From assembly GCA_035772405.1 (NCBI GenBank), contig JAYKKM010000472.1, positions 1,897,001 through 1,961,000 on the forward strand: DNA of 64,000 bases, written 5' to 3'. A program made the position numbers and the translations under genes. A model generated the notes under the pieces. That model did no database searches, was not told the origin of the DNA, and saw only the letters and a program-made list of their open reading frames with translations. Shown piece after piece: positions 49,749-62,141 of the stretch. The stretch's first letter is position 1. Every line of letters begins with the position of its first letter. The DNA is from Chrysogorgia sp. JL179-B06 (Eukaryota; Cnidaria; Anthozoa; Scleralcyonacea; Chrysogorgiidae).

Positions 49749-51982
49749 TATATATATAAAACTAGAAATACGTTATACGCAACACCCCTCGCCCGCTTAT
49801 ATTGTTTGAAACTTTTATAGCGTAGTTGCTAATTTACTACTGTAATACAGTACTGTAGTTCTTTAACTTGAATTAGGTATTAGCCCATTTGTTTGCAAAA
49901 CTGAATAAATTTGCAGTGGACAATATCTCTGAGAGCTTTGTGTTGTTTGAATTTAATTCTTCCGTAGGACATTAAACTAAATAGCGTAAACTTTTTAAAT
50001 TTTTGGGTGCAGTACCTGGCACCTGCACTGAACAGAATAGTGGGGAAGTTTACTGCTGTTTCTACCATAAATCACTAAGAAAGAAATTACAGCACTTGTC
50101 TCACACGAGAGCAAAACTCGGGCCCCAGGACTGACATGTGTACCCCTCCCATAAATTTCCATGAGATGTATGAATATTGATCCCTTAATTGCAAGTATAT
50201 ATTTTTAGACACCTCATACGTTTATAATGGTATTGTATGGTAGTAACAGTACAGCATAATATACAATTATTGGATGAGGTTGAGCATCATGATATCAAGA
50301 ATTATCCAGATCGAGGTCAATGTTACCTGCCAAAGCAGATAACTTTGACCGAGGTCTGGATAACTCTTAAATATCATGCATAAGCCGAATCCAATAATTG
50401 TTTTATTGTACATTGTTCAAGATAGTCTTACTATAAAAATATACCAGGCGTTTTTTAATTTGTAATTTTTGCACGTTTGGTCCTAGTGACGTCATCAGTG
50501 TTAAATAATTTTTGTTTTGGACACCTCCGTGCAATAATTCACAGTATTCAACAGAAATGAGGTCGCACCTGCCAGAGATTAAGAATTCACTGGAATTAAC
50601 CAATAGGAAACGAGAATGAATTTTGAATGTATAATAAATGCTTTTAGCCAGTGGAATTGGGGAAAGTGTTGAGATGAACGGGTACTTCGTGTTACTGGTA
50701 GGTACGCAATACGCATAATGGTTGCAACATTTCATTGGTCTGCAGAATACACCAATCACAAGTGATTGACGTGGCGATGTGGCCGGGCCTCTTGCAAGAC
50801 CCGGGCATTTTGGCATTTTTAATTTTTTGAGTGCAGCAACAGAATAGTGGGGGGTCTACTGCTGTTTCTACCATCAATCACTAAGAAAGAAATTACTTTT
50901 ATCACAATATTGATGACTCACGAAATAATCAATGCAGTATTTTGTATATAGACACCAAAGGCTGTTGAAGGAAGAAAGTGCATCTCTATCATACAACTAT
51001 TTGAATTTAGAAAGCGCCAATCAGACATCACGAAATCACTCTGAAGGGATTTCGCTCGAAATTGAATAGTCCTTACATAAGATATACCAATAAATTATGT
51101 GCTTTATTATAATATTGCAGAATAACAAATGTTGATACAAATTTTGAATGGCAGATTTTATACTTTTATTTAAATTATCCATCACCATTGTTTCACTCGG
51201 TCACTTTGCAACCTCATCCACAATGGAATAATTGCAATACTTGATAATTAGCCTATATAGTGAGTACCAGTACTGGTGGTAAGGATGTAAAAAAGTACAG
51301 ATTATAGCTGTATTTATACTGCAAGTCTATAGGACTAGACCTGGGCCTGGCTTACATTTTATTGAAACATACACCATACTGGCTATAACAATCAGCATTT
51401 ACGCTCATCTGATATTATGGCATATGCCCTTCTGGCCAATGGCTTAGTGTGTCTGTTTAAATTCACCTTTGTCCTGGATAGTAGGCCTGGACAGTGCCAG
51501 TCCTAGGCTTTCAATGTATATTTTTACACAGCTTTTGAAGGATAAATACTGTATAATGTATAATTGGGCAGGTTAACACTCACTGTGTCAGGGGAACATG
51601 TTAGGGATTAAACAAGTGGTATCACCTCACTAACAAGAAGCAGCTGAAAGGAATTTCATCCTGAATTAATATATATATATATTGGTGAAACAATTAGATC
51701 AAGCAATATCGTTCTTTGTTGTATATTATGGGCTTTTGTCATTTCATTTTTTGAAATTGTGTTACCGGTACTTGAATACCATTGAAATACTGGTACATGA
51801 ATGTGCATAATTATATAATATTAATAAAAGTTAAGAAACAGAAGTCTTCTAAAACAATATAAGGTTTATCAGGCTTATCAATTTGGTCTAGGATAAATTT
51901 AGGTATGGAATCTTTTGATATCTGCTACTAACAATTAGACAATAAAGAACATCCAGATTACATTATTACAGTAGGGTACATG
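49749..51982. other. Gene-free, repeat-derived DNA
   Basis: No coding frame supported. Two direct copies of a block with GAATAGTGGGG...CTGCTGTTTCTACCAT then AATCACTAAGAAAGAAATTA lie at about 50,033-50,095 and 50,839-50,897. A CACGTTTGGTCCTAGTGACG block near 50,472 matches 42,318 in inverse. Confidence 0.55.
51975..51982. repeat. Left 8-bp target duplication of hAT derivative
   Basis: GGTACATG, identical to 52626-52633. Confidence 0.9.
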
Positions 51983-52625
51983 CAGTGGCGGATCAAGGGG
52001 AGGGCAGTATGGGCAGGGGCCCGGCGCTTCGTAAAGCCAGTTTTTTTTCTCAAGGATATACCGCATCTATGTTGCAGCCTGTATGTTGCAGCCTTATTTC
52101 TTCGAGCCATTGCAACCTGGAGCAAAAGTTCGGAAGATGAGAGTTCCACAAGAGGTCCATTGAGTTATTAATGTTTCTCAATCTCAAACAAAATGAGCTC
52201 AGTGAAACCTTCACAATTGTGGAAATTGCTTTGCGAATTTATCTTGCCATGATGGTCAGTAACTGTACGGGGGAGCATTCATTCTCGAAGCTAAAACGTT
52301 TAAAGAGTGATTTGCGTAGCACGATGGGACAGAAACGTTTAACTGCTTTATCACTGATGAGCATGGAATCGGACATCTTACGCTCGCTTGATTTCTATAA
52401 CCTAGCAAATGATTTTGCTTCTGTGCAAAGGCCCGAAAAATGCCATTTGCACAAAACATTTTGCAGAAACATTGTTTGTAAATTTTACTATCTTGGTCAT
52501 AAAATTCCTCCGATTCTTTCAGTCTTCAGTCTTTTAGTCCAGAGATTTTTTTTTTTGGGGGGGGGGGCCGGCATCAATCAGTCAATTATGTGCCAGGGGC
52601 CCCGCGCAAGCTTGATCCGTCACTG
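51983..52625 (+). mobile_element. 643-bp hAT deletion derivative
   Basis: Starts CAGTGGCGGATCAAGGGG, ends AGCTTGATCCGTCACTG (inverted ends) and is flanked by a perfect 8-bp target duplication, GGTACATG, the hAT signature. It retains only the 3' part of a transposase gene and is therefore non-autonomous, an internally deleted copy mobilised in trans. Confidence 0.93.
52171..52440 (+). pseudogene. hAT transposase C-terminal dimerisation domain fragment
   Basis: Reads LSETFTIVEIALRIYLAMMV, then NCTGEHSFSKLKRLKSDLRS and MGQKRLTALSLMSMESDILR, a typical hATC dimerisation domain. It is all that remains of the enzyme in the 643-bp derivative. Its sequence differs from the hAT at 13.6-15.8 kb, so it belongs to a different subfamily. 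The frame stays open past 52,440 into the 3' end of the element, which is unlikely to be coding. Confidence 0.85.
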
Positions 52626-52633
52626 GGTACATG

Positions 52634-54089
52634 TATCTGCTTATACTGAAAATTAGACCATAAGGAACATGCAGATTACATTAATACAGTAGGGTACATG
52701 TATGTACAAGGTTATGCAGTCTTGTGAATACAATTGTACTTTGAGTAAAATTATAAGTATGCCACTGTTACTGTAAACATGCATGTTGAAATTTAGTATT
52801 AAAACCATAACTGACATAATTAACTTTAATTATGTAATATATAATTAATAAAATTATTATTTAAATTAATAATTATTGAAATTAATTATTAATTTCAATA
52901 ATCAATAGTTACACAATTGGTTTCTAACCCTGCCTGCGAGACAATTTAGTGTTGACAGACTTTCCCACTTGGGTTCTGTTCAGTACACTACCCACAAATT
53001 GCACCCAAAAAATAAGCAGTTTGAAAATCTGTTCAGTTTGGCAATATTAAGCTCAAACAGTAAGCGGGCGAGGGTTGTTGCGTACACGTATTTCTAGTAT
53101 AATATTAAGTTCGACAAAGTTCGGTCTGAATACAATAATAGAACGTATAATGGGTCGAACTTAATTGCTATAGCAGTGTGCGTGCATTCGTTGGTTTGGT
53201 CTGTACCTTATGCATTAGCTTTGGCACGCACATGATAAGTTCGACGTTTACAACTTCGTTGAGGCGATCGAACTTAATATTGAAATCGTTCAACTTAATC
53301 GTTTCAAACCTCGAACTTTCTTTGTAAATGACCTAGTATAAGAGCTACAACACCTCATTTTCTGTCACATCACTAATACCACAATCTCAGTCAGTTCATA
53401 CGACACTTCCATCACATGAATCGCAATTTCAACTCTTACATGATAGCGGTTTTTTTAATAAGTTAGCCTATTCATCTTTACTGATAAACAGTTCTTTTTA
53501 TGTGTCAGTAACGACATTGGGACTTGCTGAAAACCAAACAGATCGCATACAATTAAACGATACATCTCCACGTTTCCTGTTATCATTAAGTAGATTTGCT
53601 CTCACAAGGGCCGTTGCCGAAAGTTACAGGCTAAACGTGCTAAGACTCTAAATTATTGTAGAAACCGCATTCGAGTTTTTTACGACTTTTTTCTCTCTAT
53701 ATTCGCAAGTTGTTAAGGGCAGTTCGAGTGAGGATGAATCAGAACGTCTTAATATGCAGTTTGCTACAATGCACGCTTCAGAGCCTGCACAGACTCTGGG
53801 AATGAAATTGTCGTGTGGCAAGGGTTTAGGGGTTGGCTAACACTTCAGGCAACACCCGTTTGTAAAATCTCGTGTGGATGAAGACTCTCCTAGCCTCAGA
53901 CTGCACTGCACTGCCCTGCAAGATCTCGGATTGTCCATTTGCCCTGCCAATTGGGTTTTTTAAGTATATTTTTTTGGGAGGGTGTCACACCCCCACACAC
54001 ACACACACCCTCGAGTTTCGCCCGTTTGCATCCCAGGTCGAACTTTGTCTAACTTAATGTGTATTATATCATAATACACATGAAGTTCA
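52634..54089. other. Gene-free DNA
   Basis: No coding frame supported. It includes an AT-rich palindromic stretch near 52,835-52,905 and a third copy of the AAACAGTAAGCGGGCGAGGG block near 53,055. Confidence 0.55.
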
Positions 54090-54500
54090 ACTTATATAGG
54101 TTTGGCACATAAGTTATAAATGCATAAAAAATCAAAACAATAACCTAGCTACTTTAGTTTAAATCTAAGTGCTCCAATTGATGTTTGCAAGGCTCTCAGC
54201 GTGCGCAATAAACCTGCCCAAGCTATTAAATGCAGTAAAATAATGTTTCCGTTAAGGTTTATAGACTTTACCATTTCAAATACCATTTGTATGATGGTAA
54301 GAGTTAATGCATGAAAGGAACTAAACATTACATTGCATTACATTACATAATAACCAAATTTTTAGCATATTTGCCGACCCACGACTTTTAACCCACGACA
54401 GTTACTCAAACTCATAAATGGCATGTTTTTTCAGCATTTCAGGTTACATGGCAAAGCAGCCTAGCTGGTTAACAGAGCTAGCCCGGTTCATGTAATCACT
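54090..54500 (-). repeat. Inverted repeat, arm 2 (partner 45,570-45,970)
   Basis: Reverse-complement match of arm 1 with substitutions and small indels throughout; the outer part contains GGTTAACAGAGCTAGCCCGG, not conserved in arm 1. Confidence 0.75.
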
Positions 54501-55234
54501 CCTTTAAAACGCCAAATAAGCCTAAAAAGTTAGTATCTGAGACCGGCGAAAAACAACACATATCCGTCGAATTTTATTCAGACAAATTTAATTATAGTCC
54601 ATTAATTTGTACCCAACACTGCCCTATGGCGTGCTATTTGCGTTACGGGAAAGATAGTTCATCTGTAATAATTGCAAATTTCTCATCCAAATCCTGAAAT
54701 ATTTTTATTTTTAAAACAAAGTAGCTTTAAAATACGACTCGATGCATGAATCTATATTGAAAAATTTGGTTTTGTTTTGTTTGACAATGCAGTGTCTCTG
54801 ATTCGTTGTCACTAATTAGTATATAATACAAATAGCTCTGTTGAGCTGCAAAAAAACAGGGGAAATACGATTCTTCCTAAATTCGAACAGTCACTAAATT
54901 ATATGCTATACCCTAGAAGTAAGCTTTTGTTGTCATCATTCCTTCACTAGTTCTGAAAACACGAGCTTTATTACAGACAAAGAATGCGCAATATTTGTAT
55001 TAACGATGATTGGATCTGTTGTGATCACATATTTAAGTCTGTAACAAATATTGGAATATATCAAACATGCGACAATCAAGTTGGAAAATCGGTAAAACAA
55101 TTCACATCTCTTTTTATAGTGCTCAATGATATTGCCCAAATTTTGTCTTGGCAGTTAGTTAGCGATACCTCATATGACAGTGTTTGTGAAATGTTGACAG
55201 AAGTCAGTACACGACTCGGGCCACAAAGAAATCT

Positions 55235-55670
55235 TTGCATGAAATATATGTCGATGATTGCTGCAAAGTGAAGGCTAAAAAACGTCTGTTCCTACTTAGA
55301 CAGTTAAAACTTGCCAACGTTAGTCCAGATGATCTAGTTTGCTTATATAGTAGTGTCATCAGATCTGTTTTGGAATATGCATGCCAACTTTTCCACAGCA
55401 GCCTCCCTAAATCTCTCTCTAATGACATCGAATGCATACAGAAACGAGCCATGAACATAATTTTCCCGGACCTTACTTATAAAGAAGCATTGGAGAAGTC
55501 AGTGCTTTCCACACTTTATGCTAGACGGTAGGCTCTTTCACTTAATCTATTTAATGACATTGTTAAAGTAAATGAACACAAACTTGCAGATTTTTTACCC
55601 CCGTTGGCTAGTTCATGCTTCGTAAGATTAAGGACTAATAGACTTTTTAATGTACCTACTTGTACCAATT
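55235..55670 (+). pseudogene. LINE reverse transcriptase C-terminal fragment
   Basis: Reads AKKRLFLLRQLKLANVSPDD, LVCLYSSVIRSVLEYACQLF and IQKRAMNIIFPDLTYKEAL, then after an in-frame stop near 55,531 LNLFNDIVKVNEHKLADFLP. This is the C-terminal region of a Jockey/CR1-like ORF2. It is 5'-truncated, with no catalytic box. A dead fragment. Confidence 0.8.
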
Positions 55671-55892
55671 GCAAACTTTCATTATTCATTATTCAAATAA
55701 TATGTACATATAATAGTTTACATACAATCATTTTTACTTTTTATATATTCTAACTTAGTCTTTAAAATCTAATAATGTATTAGCTACTTTTTACTCGGGC
55801 CGTAGCACGAGTCTTAAATCCGGCTTCATTTCTGTGTTCGTCGTCGTCGGTTTTTTGTATGTCGAGAGAATGTAATTATTGCGTCGTGCAGT

Positions 55893-56155
55893 TTTATTGT
55901 CAATGAATCGCAGTCTGAAAAGCATTTACGAGACCTGTAAACCCGCAAACTAATGCAATGATTCTCTCCAAGATGAGAGATTAAAGAAAGAACTCGCACA
56001 ACTGTGGACGAAACGTCAACATGACAACATATAGTGCTTGCAAGCGAATCGAAGCGAGTTCGGACTTTCGTTTTATTGGCAATGAATCGCAGTTGAAAAA
56101 GTTTCCCGAGACCCGTAAACCATTGCAAAGATTCTCTCCAAGATGAGAGAAACAC
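55893..56155. repeat. Interrupted direct repeat, about 85 bp x 2
   Basis: Blocks at about 55,893-55,980 and 56,070-56,152 share CAATGAATCGCAGT, CGAGACC(T/C)GTAAACC and GATTCTCTCCAAGATGAGAG. The spacer is about 90 bp. No gene. Confidence 0.7.
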
Positions 56156-56169
56156 AGATGAGAGATCAA

Positions 56170-56997
56170 TCATGAAAACGGAATCGTCAGAATGGACAGC
56201 CGAAGGACAGGGAAATATTATTATACTGTGTTGTCTGTTGACATTTATCCCGTGAAACTATAAATTGATCATTATGAAACGGTGTTTTTGTCCGATTTAA
56301 ATCAATTCTATATCGAAATGATCACTTGAATCTGGCGAATCGAACGCTGTAGGTTTCGTCTACTTAAAATGTGAAGATCAGATGTTATATGAGAAAATGC
56401 GTAAGCGATTAAAGCGAGATGATTTAATGCTTTTATGTCCATTAAACCGATGTAATTTCGTAACAGACATGTTTCGTATACCTTGCCGTTGATATTTATA
56501 TAAATTTTGACACATGAAGACCTTCAATCGAACATATATTAGAAAAATAGCATTGCCCATTGCCTAAATTTCGTCTGCGTGTCAGGCGTTCTGCATTGGG
56601 GGGGGGAGGGGAGCTAGCCTGCGTGTAGACGCCTGATTTTTCTTCGTCTTCATTTCTAGCCCAACTTTCTTCTAAACGTTTCCCACTTTAAACGAGCGCT
56701 GCACAATGCCTTCAGTGCCTGATTACAGAAATCAATGCATTAAAAATTATCCTTTGCAATATAAGATAAGTGAGCGGTTTTTTTAATTCCAACTGTCTAA
56801 CATGCCACCAATGCGTATCCCGTATCTCCGCAGGCAATATGCGCGCCAGCAGGCGTCTTGTTATATTTTAATATCTTGTAATTTAATCACATATGTAATT
56901 CCGTCTTTGACTGCAATATATTTAGTTTTAATAAACGATTTATCTAAAGTGCGAAACCGGTTGCATGACATTTTCGGCGAAACAACGATGATCAAAC
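56170..56997. other. Gene-free DNA left of the Kolobok-like element
   Basis: About 830 bp with a short G run near 56,597 and no convincing frame. I see nothing else. Confidence 0.5.
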
Positions 56998-57001
56998 TTA
57001 A

Positions 57002-57032
57002 AGGTGCCGTCCAGTCCGTTCTGCGCATGTGC
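57002..57032 (+). repeat. Left 31-bp TIR of Kolobok-like element
   Basis: Starts AGGTGCCGTCCAGTCCGTTC right after TTAA; 31 of 31 match with the right end. Confidence 0.95.
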
Positions 57033-57090
57033 GACACATTCCAAAGTGTGTTCACATCTGTGTTTACATTTCCTGGGATTATTCGACAAG

Positions 57091-60000
57091 ATGGCGACAG
57101 GTGAAAGCGCGGTTAGAAGTTTAGGTGAATCAGGCGAATCTAGTTCTGTTGAAACTGAAAATATCAGTTATCCGACTGACGAGGATCGAAAAGCCAGAAG
57201 GAAAAAGTATTATTCGGAAAGAAATGCGTCGAAAGTTTGCCTATACGATCAGATCCATAGATGGCGGCAACTGAAAGATCAAGTAAACGTGAAAACCGAC
57301 AAAGAAGTTGCGGCTTTACTTATGGACCACTATTTCTCGACAAGACAAACAGTCAGTTCAAGGTATCTTCTAATTCTGCTATTATGAATTTAAAATGTAG
57401 TTTATTATGAATCAAATGCAGAGTTATTGAATAGGAATTGTATCTGTTTATTTTAGTGAAGCCGGTACTCAGACCGAAGACGTTCATGTGTTGTCTACAT
57501 TGACATCAACACAAATCCCTTCACCAAGTAAGTGTTTATCTGATAACTTTACATAACGTTCACCTAAACTGTATGACTGAAATAGCATATCGTTGTTATT
57601 TTTCCGCAGTTATAACGTCTACCCCAGTATTAAAAGACCGTCCATCGCGTACTAACGCAATTACGCCAAAACGTCGACGTTTGTTGAGCGATGTTTTATC
57701 ACCTGCAAGGTATTTATTATTCACACACACTTGGTATCATCATTGGTTCAAGGATCAGGTGGATATCCTAAAATGGTATCCTTTATTGTGCGGTAATGAA
57801 TAGACCTCCAAGATCAAACAGATACAATAAAAATAGAAAAAATAGATATTCATGAAGGGAGAAAGAAACAACTGCTAAGTGCTGATCTTATATACTTGGT
57901 GGCTGTGGGTTGGATTATATAACGCTATAAAGGCCTGTTTCAAATGTTGAATTTTTCATGCATGTGCCGAATCTAATGGAAATGAGCTTGAACAAAGGGT
58001 TTTGCTAATTTATATTTGGAACATAAACCATAATAACATAGTAGCACCATGATTAGAAATATTTTGTTTGTATTTTAATATCTTCTGGATTGTTGAGAAT
58101 ATAGGATAACTAGCATTTTCACCTTATTAAGTACAATGTTTTAATATTTTTTATAGAACTCATGACACTAGCAGTGTAGCAGATGAAACAATGACTGCAA
58201 GTGAGTCTGAAGATAGCGAGGTGCATGATTTCAGTTATATACCACCAGAAAGTCCTGAGTAAGTTCCATATTTTTTAGAGTGTAATGGAGGAAAGAATAT
58301 AAATAGAGTGATCTAAGTGGTCGGAAGGAGTTGTTGTCTGCATACGGCATACTCACTGTGGATATTTTGACCAATATAATGAATAATTTTTGTTCTTCTT
58401 TATGCAAATAGGTTGGAAATTGATGACCTTGAGAGAACTTCGATGGAGAGCGAGGTTTATGATACTGATGTTGGTGGGCATGATGATGCATTTGAAGAGG
58501 AAACTGGTGATACATGTGATCATGCAGATAATCAGGACCATGAGGTTGAGATAATAATACCAGAGAAAGTTATACAAACAGAATACTGTATAACATCTTC
58601 CACCAAAATTATGGATCTTCTTTATCGGATTCATGGTCATGTCTGTAAAAGAAGTGGATGTGACCAACAAGTGCAATTCCAGAAGACCTTCGTTGGAACT
58701 TGCCTTGTTGTCAATTGGCGATGTAGTGCCGGGCATTTTGGAGGGAGATGGGCATCTCAACCAACATGTGAAAATATCCGTGCTGGAAATTTGCTGTTGG
58801 CCTCAGCAATTGCTCTATCTGGTAACTCCTTTACCAAAATCGGCTTCCTTTTTAAAGTAATGAATTTACAATTCATTTCAAAGAGTCTGTATAACCAATA
58901 CCAGAGCCTGTACATTGCACCTACTGTACATGAGTATTGGGAAAGAATGAAAAAAGACCTGTGGAGGGAACGCGAGGGTAAAGACATCATTCTCAGCTCT
59001 GACGGGCGTAATGATTCTCCTGGCCATTGTGCACAGTATTGCACTTATAGTTTTGCTGATATGGAAACAAAGTCCATTGTTAAATTAAACATTGTTGATG
59101 TTCGGGAAGTAGAGGGGAGAAAAAGTCCCAACATGGAGAGGATAGGATTTGAAAGGGGTTTGGATGAAATCCTAAAATCCCAAATGGTAATTAAGGAGAT
59201 TGTTACTGATGGCCACCTGGAAATTGGTGCACTTATGAGTAAGTGGCACACTTAATACTGTATGATTTAAAAACAAATAAAATAATATATATGGTAACAA
59301 ACAAAAAGTGAAATGAGACTGTGCAATAAAGAGAAAGACTGATGTATAATGCTCTGTTTGCTATTAATAGGAATGTTAGTCTCATTCCTATTCCTATGGT
59401 GCAAATTAAACAACCAGACTCTTTCTTATATTTGTATTTAATTTCTTCTTCATCCAGAAAACTCAGAGAAGTACAAAGACATTGTCCATCAAAGGGATAT
59501 TTGGCATGGTGGGAAAATTGTTGGGAAAAAAGTGATTACAGTAAGTGCATGCAGGAGACTCAATGTTATATGAAGTAAAAGCTAACCACACTGAAATAAT
59601 TTTGTGGGATAAATAATCAAGTAGTGTTGAATTTTACCTGTGTCTATCCTTTTATTGTTAGGCTGCCAAAGAAAAAGGAAATGAAGACCTTCTGTTGTGG
59701 GCTAGTGCTGTGAGAAACCATTTTTGGTATTGTAGCAGAAATTGTGATGGTAATGTGGACGACTTTAAAGTAAGTGACATTAATTACAGTACGTTAGTAG
59801 TTGAGTAATGTATATAATTACTTTTCTTGTTAATCCATGCAAATAATATATACACAGTATATATAATACTATATATTTATATCTACTGGTCTGCTATTAA
59901 ACAGGATTTGTGGATAGGCATTCTACATCATGTTGTAAACGAACACGAATGGATATTGGGAGAAGGCAGGGGACAAGGAAAGTGTGGCCATGGTATCCTG

Positions 60001-60871
60001 TCAGAGGAAGAGCGAACAAAGCCGTGGCTAGCAAAGAGCTCTCCGGCCCAGAATGCACTGCGCCAAATTGTTTTGAAGAAACGATTTTTGAACGAGATAC
60101 CATACTACACAAATTTCAGGTTATTTTTTTATTATGGACCACCCACAGTGACATTCAGTAAATTAATGCAACAAAAAGTACTTTACAAGAAAGTGGTTGT
60201 ACTATACTGTAGAGTAATTGATATGTTGTTATATTTTCTGTAGACATACTGGTTTTTTGGAGTCATTCCACAATCACCTTCTGATGTATTGTCCCAAGCG
60301 CCATTCCTACTCGTAAGTATTTTTTAAAACTACTATAATTGAGAATATATAATTTCAGAATTCAATACGTATTGTACCTGAAATACATGTATATCCTTTT
60401 AATATAGATTTGTTGGGTACAAGCTCCGAAACCAGCTTGCAGCAATCGACTTCAATAAACATAGAGGCAGACAACTTGCAACAACAGCTGATGGCAAGCA
60501 AAGGTTACTTTATAGAAACTTATTTAAATTACAACTTCAGTGCTGATGCACTCTAAGCTCATCACAATTAATGTCCATACATTTCGTGACATTGTGTTTG
60601 CAGGTGTAAAGCACAATACAGCAAAAGAACAAAAAGGTGGCGCCCTGTACATATTTTAAAACCGAAAGAATACCTGTACATCCCCGAGTTGCTGGTAGAA
60701 ATTTTTGAAAAGCGAAAGTCTACGTCTGGCCCTGTTGACCAGAAGTTGACACTATCAGCTGACGACCCCCGTAACATTGCACCAAGCATTGCAGCAATAC
60801 CACGACCACCTATGGAACAACTTATACAGAGTCACCAATCAAGATTTGGTCTAGACATGCCATCTTTTTAA
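57091..60871 (+). CDS. Kolobok-like transposase, 11 exons, 736 aa
   Basis: Exons 57091-57362, 57457-57527, 57610-57709, 58157-58258, 58412-59238, 59458-59540, 59662-59769, 59905-60119, 60244-60312, 60408-60503 and 60604-60871 add to 2211 nt with every phase consistent and AG acceptors throughout; the donor at 60120 (GTTATT) is the weakest. The N-terminus is charged (PTDEDRKARRKKYYSERNAS). A zinc-ribbon-like part (VCKRSGC...WRCSAGHFGGRW) leads to the RNase-H-fold core: LSSDGRNDSPGHCAQYCTY (Asp about 379), IVTDGHLEIGALMS (Asp about 448) and TGFLESFHNHLLMYCPKRH (Glu about 599), followed by LRNQLAAIDFNKHRG. No stop or frameshift was found. It should cut and paste the element at TTAA. Family assignment is from motif recall. 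Confidence 0.88.
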
Positions 60872-62141
60872 TACAGGGATATAAAAGTATTGTGCCAAAA
60901 TAGTGTATATGAGGTATAATGTTTCCAGCATGAAAGGCCCTTCATCAGAGAGTGAAACATAACTTTCTGCCACTTTCTGTTTCACTCTCTGACAAAGGGG
61001 CTTCACTCAAAACATTATACCTCCCACACACTGTTTTTGCAGTACACCAACCTTTTATTAAATTATTTACTCTGTTATTCATGCTATGTTCATCACTATA
61101 CAGTATTCCTATTCATGAATTATGAACAAATGAGGCTAAGCTGTAAAATTGTTGCTTTTGCACATGTCATGATGCTTATACATTGGATATACTGTATTAC
61201 AAATATTATTATTTGGCAATTTACCCAATAACAAGATGGAAACATAGACAGGAAAATATTAGTATGAATAAGGGAGTGAAACCTTCTAGTAAGACTCAAT
61301 CAAGACATGTTAAATGATGATTATCATGAAAATCAAACTGCCAGTGCTATCAATCAATTGCATGACCATAAACATAGTGATGTTTGCTGCCAGGAGTCTG
61401 ACAGTGAGTTAAGGTGGCTCAATAGTCTAAATCATGATAAATTGCATTTTTCCCCATTCAATACACAGCCTAGCTAGTGATGGCCTTGTTTTTTGAAAAG
61501 TTTTATACCCTCAAGGAAATACCTAATTTGCATAAAATCTGCAACTTATCATAAAACACAAATTCTCTAGATATACAAATGCTACAAGTATGAAACTGTC
61601 CAGTAATCAAGACCACCACTAGAGCTATGCAATGAATTAGAATGAAGCTCAGATCTGCATTACAAACTTTTTATGGGGAAAATATTCAATTTCTCATGAT
61701 TTAGACTATCGAGTCACCTTAGGAGTACAGAATATCATTGTAGTAGGTCCTGATATTTAATTTTTATGCCCCAGTGGCAGTAGTGATTAGCATATAACGT
61801 TTCTTAATACCGTATATCAATGATTATACCAAGCATAAAAGTAATCAGAATAAAGGATCACTAAAGATAAACTGACAAGTTTTTACAGAATATGTATGCT
61901 AATACTGGGTCTTAGAATGTTACAATTCTTTTATCACATAAACCAAAGCTTTTAATTAATCAATTAATATAATACAAAATACAGAGAACTTGAAGATACA
62001 TATGTGTGAATGGCATATCCTCCAATATACATATATGATATGAGTTGTCCTTACATATTGTGAACTTTCATTTTCCTGTATTTTGTATTATATCCAGTCA
62101 TTCAATGTAAATATTTGAGAATTTAATGTAAATAAAATTAA
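60872..62141. other. Intergenic region between the convergent Kolobok genes
   Basis: About 1.27 kb with no coding frame. An imperfect inverted repeat at about 60,895-61,030 (GAGGTATAATGTTTCCAGCA...CTTCATCAGAGAGTGAAAC against GTTTCACTCTCTGACAAAGG...AAACATTATACCTC) forms a hairpin of roughly 60-bp arms, possibly a small inserted element. A second AATCATGA...TAGTCTAAATCATG / CATGATTTAGACTA pair lies at about 61,425 and 61,696. Confidence 0.6.
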
